64,000 nucleotides of DNA from Erythrobasidium yunnanense (taxonomy: Eukaryota > Basidiomycota > Cystobasidiomycetes > Erythrobasidiales > Erythrobasidiaceae), in the NCBI GenBank assembly GCA_001600175.1, contig BCJC01000005.1:1654471-1718470 (forward strand), given 5' to 3'. Positions 56,361 through 64,000 of this stretch are shown here, in pieces (position 1 is the stretch's first letter; every line of letters starts with the position of its first letter). The position numbers and the translations under genes were made by a program. The notes under the pieces are model-generated. The model had not been told where the DNA came from, searched no databases, and saw only the letters and a program-made list of their open reading frames with translations.

Positions 56361-58098
56361 ATGCATCACCGCAACAATCTCGTTACGCTCACCACACTCG
56401 CTTCCACGGCCTTGCTCGTCGCTGGACAGTCCTCATCAGGGACACGCACTTCCTCAGCTTCAGCAGCTGCTTCCACTACCCCTCTAGCTGCTAAGCGATT
56501 CACATACGTGAGTAGTCCTATCTTACCTGCCTCTCCTTACACTTTTTGCAATTTCAATCTCCGCTCGTGCACCTCCTATCCTTCATTGATGATAAGCACT
56601 GACCTCTTCGTTCTTGTGGGTCGATAACAGCCTGGAGTACCCTACCAAGTCGACACAGATAATGGCATCAGAGGCAGACAGGTCGGATACAACGTGAGTG
56701 GAAAGAACAAAGCGCAGTTTGAAAAAGCTTGGCATGGCTGACTTTCTGACCATCATCACCGCAGCAATGCAACTCTACGACTGAGGGTCCAGAGTCGCTA
56801 TGCCAGACTGTGAGCATAACCATATTGTGCTTCTTCAGACTCCGCTGATCTCGATCTGCTTTCTAGGCCTTCATCAACAGCATCGAGGACTTCTGTGTAC
56901 GCTGGCACCGACTTCACGTATCAAGTAGACAGTAAGGCTAACTCCTTGATGACGACAGCTCTGGGCCCCTCCTGAGCCAGATTCAGTCGTCGGAAATGTC
57001 GAAGGCGAGATGGTAGCATGGTGCACCCAGCCAGGCCGAGTGCGGCAAATATCCTCGCTCTTCCAGTAAAAGCTCTTCTGATGTTTCTCTCGTTCGCAGG
57101 GCACACGTCTCATCCCACCTGGCGCACTCAAAGGTGTTCAATTCACGCGCGCCGAGACGTATATCCAAGTCGTAGGCTTCATCGACCAGACGCAGATCAA
57201 CATCCAAGCAGGCGACTATGGTGGTGAGATGGATCCTCACGGTGCAGACCAGCGAGGCAACCCTCTAGGAGGGTTGCTCTTCTCGCAACAGTTCGCAAAC
57301 GCTACTGGCTCGACTGGAAGTAATAATGGAAGCTGGTCCCAGGTAGTCCAATGGCATAACTTCATGGGCGCCGACATGTTCTGCGTGAGTCCCGCGCCTC
57401 ATTTCAACTTATTCAGCGCACTTTGCTGAAATGAGACGGCTCCTCCAGCTCAAGGCATGCAACCCAAGTGATCCTAACGGATGGAGGATGTGCGAGCATA
57501 TCTATGACAGAATTGGCTGTGCATACAACGCACCCGCCAACTACTCGACCATTAACGGAACCTTCACTTCTTGCGACTCGGATGACCAGCTGTATCCTGG
57601 ATACTATGTCGGATCGAACGGCCAGACATCCACGTACGTTCACATACTCTAGTGATATTACTCGCATCAGGCTGATACCGATTGCGATGCAGATACACCC
57701 AACCACCTGAGAGCCTTGGTGTCATCAGCACAATCAACTACACGCCTACCCCACCTAGCATCTCACAGTGCACTACATACACCTCTGCTAGCATCTACAC
57801 CGGTCTAGGCGTGCGTGCTCCCTTCCCTTCCCTTCTTTCCTCCCATTCTGTTACTGAGACGCTATAGTGATGTATACAGAGCGCCTCCTCAGCAGCACCT
57901 ACTTCAGCAGCCGCCTCTTCCGCCGAATCAGCAGTCTCTTCTGTATCTTCAAGCGCAAGTGCAGGTGTCGGAGCAGTCAACAATGCTGCGACTGCACCTA
58001 CTCAAGGCGTCACTGGCGGATCGAGCATGAGCATGGCTGTCTCTGCTTCCCTCGCTGGAATCGCCGCTGTTGGCGGTGCTTTCGCTCTGCTGTTCTAA
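56361..58098 (+). CDS. Secreted GPI-type glycoprotein, macrofage activating glycoprotein family, copy 3 (shortened N-terminus)
   Basis: Third paralogue, 390 aa from nine exons (56361-56507, 56631-56693, 56765-56809, 56867-56896, 56959-57039, 57100-57384, 57449-57633, 57693-57810, 57880-58098). Signal peptide (LVTLTTLASTALLVAGQ), a Ser/Ala stretch, then KRFTYPGVPYQVDT, GRQVGYNQCNSTTEGPESLC, AFINSIEDFC, VEGEMVAWCTQPGRGTRLIPPG, MDPHGADQRGNPLGGLLFSQQF, QWHNFMGADMFCLKACNPSD, RIGCAYNAPANY and a Ser/Ala tail with hydrophobic end. It lacks both the N-terminal CYSGY cysteine and the cysteine of the ACRG block (here GIRGRQ), which copies 1 and 2 keep; the two may form a disulfide. Otherwise complete. 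Confidence 0.87.
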
Positions 58099-58403
58099 GC
58101 ACCCCAGCACGAAAAGGGATCGCGTTATTATAGGAAAGCTCGCTCTCTATTGGTTCTTGCTCGATCTAGTCTAGTCTACCGCATCAATAATAATGAAAAG
58201 AAGTACACATGATCACGTATCCATAGCATCTTTGTTCTTAGTGTTACGATCTACATAGGCTTTTCTTCTCTTGATCTTCTAGCTGCAATCTAATGGACAT
58301 TTCTCGTTTCCCTACATATTACCGGTACCGCATACGATCTTGCAAGAAGCTTCATGTCCTGCCTTTGACAAGCGACAAATGCAAAGCTTCAGCCGAACAA
58401 GCT

Positions 58404-58802
58404 TCAAGAACCGTTGGTGCCGCTCTCGATCGACTTCTCACACCTTCGCATGTCATCCGACAGGGCAAGACAGCTAGCGCGTACAAGCCGTATGCCTTCT
58501 GGGGCCCACAACTCACACTGCAGACAAAGGGGAGCGCCCGCAAGCTGTACGGTAGAAGGCCATGGCAAGAGAGGTCGAAGAAGTCAGAAACCCGACGAGC
58601 CAGAGAAGCCAGTATAACTTACAGACGTGATGGAAGCATGAATCGTGGAAGGCCTGCCCCCAAAAGAGCTCAAGGAAACGCTCTCGAAAAGCTGATCTTT
58701 CTCTGGCCGAGCTTGAGCTGCAGGAGAAGCCAAAGCTTTCAGTGCATATGCTTCTTCGGATGTCCTGCGATGATGACAAGCGTCCAAACCATGCTACAAC
58801 TG
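58404..58802 (-). CDS. Possible small hypothetical gene (3' part)
   Basis: A minus-strand frame beginning just after a possible acceptor (TTGTAG at about 58803) reads HGLDACHHRRTSEEAYALKALAS and then PAAQARPEKDQLF, and reaches a strong GTAAGT donor after SITS. Joined over a 78-bp intron to an acceptor (GTACAG) it continues LAGAPLCLQCELWAPEGIRL to a stop at 58404. I recognise no family, and the 5' end is not resolved. The opposite strand has a 171-codon frame over the same bases, also without features. Confidence 0.3.
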
Positions 58803-59324
58803 CGATAAGGTTTCCTCGCCCGCTCAACAGCCTCGATCAAGCAAGCAGCTCCACTTTCGCCAGCAAAGCAAGCAATCAAGCCAAAGCAATGCAGCCTGCT
58901 GGCTGCCCGAGCTGACTGAGGTCATCGTATTGCATGAGAATGTGTCGAGGCTGTGACGAGCAGGAAATGTGACCTTCCCATCGTATCTCATTGAGAGCAC
59001 CCACGTTTATCACATCGTAACATCGTCAAGCTAGGCACACCTATCTCCACCCGTACCGCAACAGATACGAGAGACGGAGCGGCCAAGTACCCTGATCTAG
59101 GCTCGCCCGTCGCCCCGTGCCCTCTTCACTTCTCGTCTTGTCTCTTCACATCTGCTCACTGTGTAGAACAGAACAACATACGCGGTAGCTTGCAATAATT
59201 ACGAAGGAGAAGAACAACAACAACAAGTTGGAGTTGGGGTGGGTTGAGCATCTTCGCTCCTCTGCTTTCTTCGGATATCTTCTGACGGGCTTCGCACCTC
59301 AGGCAGATTGGTTGCCAACTGTCG
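58803..59324. other. Intergenic
   Basis: About 520 bp upstream of the HSF-like gene, with no recognised element. It probably holds the HSF-like promoter. Confidence 0.35.
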
Positions 59325-62323
59325 ATGAGCAGCCGCGTAGCCAGTGGCAGTATAGCGTCATCATACAGCAGGGACATTTACGGCGATAGCAGCGAAGCAA
59401 AAGGTGAGCCCGATGTATCCTCCGTGCCCTCCCAGACTACGCCATCTCGACGACGACAAATCATGACACTACCATGCCATCACATCCTGTTCCTGCATCT
59501 TCTATCATACAAGATTAGGCTTCCCCAGCATCCGTGCTCTCAAACGACCCTGAGCTCATGCTTGAGGCTAGAGCTGGACCTCCGGCTGAGAGCGGGGGCG
59601 TTGACGGACAGGTCGTCAGCCATACATCAAGTAATGCAGTTCCTCCTGTACCGCTCTTCAGCTCCTCTTTCAGATCCTTTCCTCCATAGTAGCCTCTTTG
59701 TTCAAATTACGAGCTCGATTTGTCGTCGGTCGGCGTCAGACTCTCCTTGTCTTCCTACCCACTCGTCAACCTTCCCGACTTCTGACACCGCTATACAGCA
59801 CTCATCATCCATTATACACTACTCTCAGAGATCAATGCCAAAGCGTATGACCGAGGATCAGTCCTGACATCCTGCGTTGGCTCTTCCTGTCAGATCTTAG
59901 CCGCACCCAAACATACCAGCACTCAAGACTCATCTCGACATCAGGAAGCGGCAGTTGTTTGTGAGTCGATACATAACACTTCTATGACCAGCCAAAGCTG
60001 ATGCATCCATCATTGATCTCCCCAGCTCCCGCTCGACGGCATACAGCGCCTCGCTAGCTTCAAGTCCAGCTTCACCCTACTTCTCTTCAGACATGGCTTC
60101 ACACATCCCTAGACACCTACCAAGCATGCATGTCCCATCTACGTATGGCATGCATCAGCAGCCGCAGTACTCTCATCTCTACAACGCCGCAAGCAGCCAC
60201 TCCAACCACGCTTCACCATCATTGGGCTCTCCTCTCTTCCACGCTCCTCTCCAATCCATGTCAATCAGCCGGCATCAGCATCCTCTTCATCAAGAGCAAC
60301 CTCATCAGCTTTCAGAGGAAATGAGCGGCAGCGGAGCAGTCGGCGACCTGGATCTCCTTTCTTCATCAGCACACTCCATCTCCAGCGAGTTGTCACACCG
60401 TCCCGCTTCTTCAGCAGAAATGCACAGACAGCACAGCAATGACAGCTCCGGGTACCCAGTCACTCCTCTTTTCGCCCAGCCTGCAGACCACCCGCAGCAG
60501 CAGCACGAGCTTCGTCACTACCATTCTCAAGATAGCGTATATCAAGAACGAATCAGACAGTCGCCTTCGCCTATGGAAGAGTCCGGCGACTATCAGACTC
60601 AGTATGGCATGGCAGCCAATGCAGGATACGATGATAGGGAAGCCAGTGAAGTCACTACCGTGCTTAGCAGTGCTGCCTCTCAGACTACTTTCATTCATCC
60701 AAACGGAGGACATCAGCACAGCAGCGAAGACGATGATGCTTCATCAATGATGGAGAACGCATCTCCAAAGCGTATCTTCATCGCTCCAACTTCTTTCTCA
60801 TCCTCTTCTGCTGGTTCAGGAGCCCCTTCTGCCGTGCCTTCAATGGCTTCTTCAGTCGGCACTTATTCGACGTACGAACCTCCTACGCCAGGCAGCGCTC
60901 CTGCACATATGATGCAGTTCCCTCAGCAGAGCAAGCTCCATCAACAGTATTACCCATTCCCTGGAAATGGACACAACGCTTCTGCGGATGTCGGAGGAGC
61001 AGGAGATTATGCTCATCCACCACCTACGGCGCCTCTTCCTTTCCGATCCAACTCATACGATGAGAACGCTCGTGGAGCCTACCACCCTCCTGCTACTGCA
61101 CACCCTAGCTCATCGACCGCTTCTCGATATGAGCAATCTCCTTCAAACGCGCCTTTCGATGGTCATCCCGCAAGCTACCCAGGTGCAAGTAACGACTTCC
61201 ACCCGCCTCTGTCAACACCTACGATAGCATCCGTAGTCGCTCCTTCTCTACCTCGTCCAGGCGTTCTCGTTCCCCCTCCTTCAGCTGGCTCTTCTTCCAC
61301 TTTCTCGCCGCATCTCACTTCAAACAGTATCCCGACAGGCTACAACTCCCCTTTCGAAGCAATGAGATCTCCTCATATCCCACCTTTAAGTCCTTTCCCA
61401 GAGCACGGCTATGTTCTAGCTCCTCTACGGTCGATCCCTCCCCCGAGCTCACATCTTGCAGATGCATGGGAGCATGCACACGCAGCAGCTACACACGCCT
61501 CTCATCATCCAGCACACGTATCCCACGTGTCTTCATACCATAATCGACCATCACCCATCGGGTCAAGCTTCGGCAGATCGAGCTACAATGACGATCATCT
61601 ACCCGTATCGCCTACTTCGCCCATGTTTGAAAGCTCGAATAAGTTGGAGGAGAAAGTAAAGACTATAGAAGCTAGTTCAGGAGCAACGTCCTTCATCTCG
61701 AAATTGTGGTTCTTATTGTCGCATCCTGAGGAATTCGGAGAGTATATCAGATGGACAGCTAAAGGGACTGGCTTCATCTTATCGCACAGTAGATGTCTAT
61801 CATATTTCTCCTGTCGATCAAGGCTAATCCGCTTCTCTAATCCTACAGACTCACCGACTTTCGGAGAGAGCATTCTTTCTCGTTTCTTCCGCCATTCTAA
61901 TGTACGGCTATCATATCTGGTCGTATACATCGCATGACTGACATATGCTCCACAACAGATCGCTTCCTTCATCCGCCAGCTTAACCTCTACAAGATGGTC
62001 CGCATGTCACAGCTTGCCCTTCTTGAGGATCTGAACGAATCTGGCGGACGTGTCGATGGCGAACTTACCCATACTGGCTTTTCCCATCCTCATTTACAGA
62101 AAGACAAAGCTGAGCTGTTGCATCTGATCAAACGTGAGTCAGACACATCACCTTTCCTGTGGAAAGGTAGAGACTGAATGATGTTGGAAATATAGCACAA
62201 AGCGGAAGGAAACGTCCGAGTCGAAGAGACCTGCGTGAAAGTGCTACCCTTAACGACGCTCAACCTGCTCTGCCAAGCTCACCGAAGAAGACGCGAAGCG
62301 CTTCTCTCATGAAGGCTCTGTGA
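59325..62323 (+). CDS. HSF-type DNA-binding protein with C-terminal DNA-binding domain
   Basis: Heat-shock-factor-family transcription factor, 845 aa from eight exons (59325-59403, 59529-59630, 59674-59844, 59894-59960, 60026-61788, 61849-61901, 61959-62134, 62197-62323). The DNA-binding domain is at residues about 693-805: SFISKLWFLLSHPEEFGEYIRW, GFILSHNSPTFGESILSRFFRHSNIASFIRQLNLYKM (recognition helix), then HTGFSHPHLQKDKAELLHLIK. The first 690 residues are Ser/Pro/His/Gln-rich and disordered. No trimerisation coiled coil is obvious. The four 5' exons are inferred: all phases agree and the frame upstream of ATG 60093 stays open (SRSTAYSASLASSPASPYF), so 60093 is probably internal. A shorter protein starting at 60093 remains possible. 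Confidence 0.8.
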
Positions 62324-63286
62324 TATACACACCTCTTTGTTCTACATACATCAAGATAAAAAAAAATAAGACAGAAAACAGCTGCCAGACTTGTTCAGAA
62401 AGGCGGTCGAGCTTCTTGTCGTTGCTATCCAAATCGTGCATAGCTGTACGACTGCTCCTCGTCTTCCCTCCACACCCTCCGTGTTATAGATGTACACCAG
62501 CGCCGTGCTTTTCTTTCGTAGCATAGTGTACATGACTTTCTTTCTCTTAGCTTTTCTCCCATCCTTTTCTTCTACGCCATAATAGCCAGGACTTCCCTAC
62601 CCACCCTGTCCCTCCCTCTCTCCGCGTCAACGCCTTCGAGCTTGGTCGCTACAAGTCTTGTTTTGCAATCACCCGAGGTGATCTTGTAACGGGGTTTTCA
62701 GGCCAAGAAATGCCAGGTTGTTGTGCTGTTACTCTCGCTGTACCTTATTTGTCGTTTAGATGGCCTTCTTCGTTAGTTTTCGTATTTGCTAGTCTTTCAG
62801 TTTCGCTTTTCAGCAGTTTCGGTGCCCTGTAGCTTATAGTTCTTCTTCTCCTGCTGTAGTAAAGGGTTAATGGTGCTCAGTCTTGCGTGCGGAACGCTGA
62901 TGTCCAAGAGTTGAGTGTATTAGTGTCAGGAGTTGCTCAGTTACTCTTTCCGTCAGGAGGGTCATACTCTAACGTGCATGAAAAAGTGATAGAAAACGGA
63001 TTACTTCTTTCGTATATTTACTTATGAATACTAATAACATAGCAGAGCTCTAGACGTAGACGCAGGAAGATACAAGCAACATTCGTCGTAATTTGTCGTG
63101 AAAGGTCGATACGTCCGCCTAGAAAGTGATGGAGGAAGTGGAGACATCCCTTCCCTACGTATCTGAGCTGAAAACGGACGGAACGACAAGGGACTGTAGT
63201 AGGGAACGCATGCAGAAGAGAATATACGAAGAGGGAGGATGAACGAATGAACGAGAAGGAAGAAGGAAGTGCATAGGGTTGACTGC
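62324..63286. other. Intergenic, convergent 3' regions
   Basis: 0.96 kb between the stop of the HSF-like gene and the stop of the minus-strand surface-protein gene. It contains an A-rich run at about 62357 and long pyrimidine tracts (about 62530-62630). No gene or RNA recognised. Confidence 0.4.
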
Positions 63287-64000
63287 TCAGAGAAGAGCAT
63301 GGAAGATCACTGCGATAGCTGCGCAGCTGAATGTCGAGAGAAGTGCTGGCGTGTAGAGGGAATGCGCGGAGCTGACTCCTGTTGCGTTAGCGAGCTGGAG
63401 CGAGAGCGAAAGAAGATCAGATACGTTTGGACATTGACTGTAAGGAAGCTTACTGCACTCGCGACTGCTTGGGCTCCCAGAGTTCCTGAGCTCCGTGGGC
63501 TGTCCGACGAAGTCTGAAGATCGGCGCCTTTAGTGCTGACTTTTAGGGCAGTGCGTAACAGTGTACATACATTAGGTGCTGATGTCGTCTGCGATGCATT
63601 CGTGGTGCCAGTGCTGCTCGTCGCGCCTGAGGTCGTACTCGACGCGCCGGTAGATGTTGAACTGGCTGCTCCTGAGGTAGTCGCTGCAGACCCAGAAGTT
63701 GTCGTTCCCGTCGTTGCTATCGATGATGACGCTCCTGACGATGCTGCTGATGAAGAAGCGGCTGAGCTTGCGCCAGAGCTGGCTGCACCTGTCGTCGAGG
63801 TCCGAGATTCCGCTGCATAGACGCTAGACTGAGATGCGACGGCTTGGGATGCTACGGCATTCGCGGAGGAAACTATATAGACTCTGTTTAGCTTCGAATC
63901 AAAGCAGCTGAGGTCCATGCGACCCACTTTCTTGCTCGCTTGGCGAGTTGCAGAATGCAGTGAACAGTTGCCGACCCGCTTCCAGCTCGTTCGGGAAGAC
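63287..64000 (-). CDS. Ser/Thr/Ala-rich GPI-type surface protein, probably CFEM domain (3' part)
   Basis: C-terminal part of a minus-strand gene that runs off the right edge. Exons 64000-63928, 63872-63571, 63513-63454 and 63394-63287 fit in phase. The edge exon reads FPNELEAGRQLFTAFCNSPS, resembling the last part of a CFEM domain (a Pro-Asn/Ala-x-Glu-x-x-x-x-x-x-Leu helix and final Cys). About 100 residues made almost only of Ser, Thr, Ala and Gly follow, then NATGVSSAHSLYTPALLSTF and a hydrophobic end (AAIAVIFHALL), a GPI-anchor pattern. CFEM proteins bind haem or act in adhesion. Too little of the domain is visible to be sure. Confidence 0.65.

Noticed and set aside
58293-58808. 171-codon plus-strand frame
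   Set aside because: Basic, low-information translation without a domain. The minus strand offers a spliced alternative, and neither is strong.
63533-63820. 95-codon plus-strand Val/Asp/Ala-rich frame
   Set aside because: Mirror image of the Ser/Thr/Ala repeat codons of the minus-strand surface protein.

Overview
This 64-kb window is nuclear DNA of a fungus, most likely a basidiomycete. Genes are dense and lie on both strands. Nearly all are split by short spliceosomal introns, mostly 45-75 bp, with GTRNGN donors, CTGAC/CTAAC-like branch sites and YAG acceptors. A tandem family of 'macrofage activating glycoproteins', a WOPR regulator, a mating-type-like HMG protein, an alpha-aminoadipate lysine gene (LYS4) and COP9 subunit CSN3 all fit a filamentous or dimorphic basidiomycete. 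I cannot name the class. I see no virus-like element, no intact transposon and no CRISPR array. Gene structures were built by hand from splice signals and reading phase; in almost every spliced gene the exon lengths sum to whole codons.

Layout. 1-3.9 kb: the 3' part of a vacuolar Ca2+-ATPase (PMC1 type), then ketol-acid reductoisomerase (ILV5). 4.4-11.1 kb: a four-gene oxidoreductase/dehydratase block made of two head-to-head pairs (enolase-superfamily sugar-acid dehydratase and SDR; ketopantoate-reductase-like protein and sorbitol/idonate-dehydrogenase-like protein), probably a sugar-acid or polyol catabolic cluster. 12.8-24.3 kb: an HMG-box factor, Got1, a SMYD-type SET/MYND methyltransferase, a DHHC palmitoyltransferase, an F-box-like protein, a mitochondrial hotdog thioesterase and a Dal5-type MFS transporter. 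24.6-31.7 kb: MCM2, a pepsin-like aspartic protease and thioredoxin reductase. 32-42.3 kb: an unrecognised acidic protein, a WOPR-domain regulator, homoaconitase LYS4 and COP9 subunit CSN3. 42.6-47.2 kb: two tail-to-tail FAD amine-oxidase paralogues (one with a 1-nt frame disruption) and a SnoaL-like protein. 47.8-50.9 kb: a gene-poor stretch with a sirtuin relic. 50.9-58.1 kb: three tandem secreted glycoprotein paralogues. 59.3-64 kb: an HSF-type factor with its DNA-binding domain at the C-terminus, and the 3' end of a CFEM-like, GPI-type cell-surface protein.

Themes. Several housekeeping pathways are present (branched-chain amino acids, lysine, DNA licensing, redox, secretory traffic), together with regulators of development (WOPR, HMG, HSF, SMYD, CSN3) and cell-surface proteins. 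The most unusual features are very small exons. One of 8 nt carries the catalytic cysteine of the DHHC enzyme, one of 24 nt carries the catalytic Tyr and Lys of the SDR, and MCM2 has a start-codon-only exon. The best candidate for an undescribed system is the four-gene cluster at 4.4-11.1 kb.
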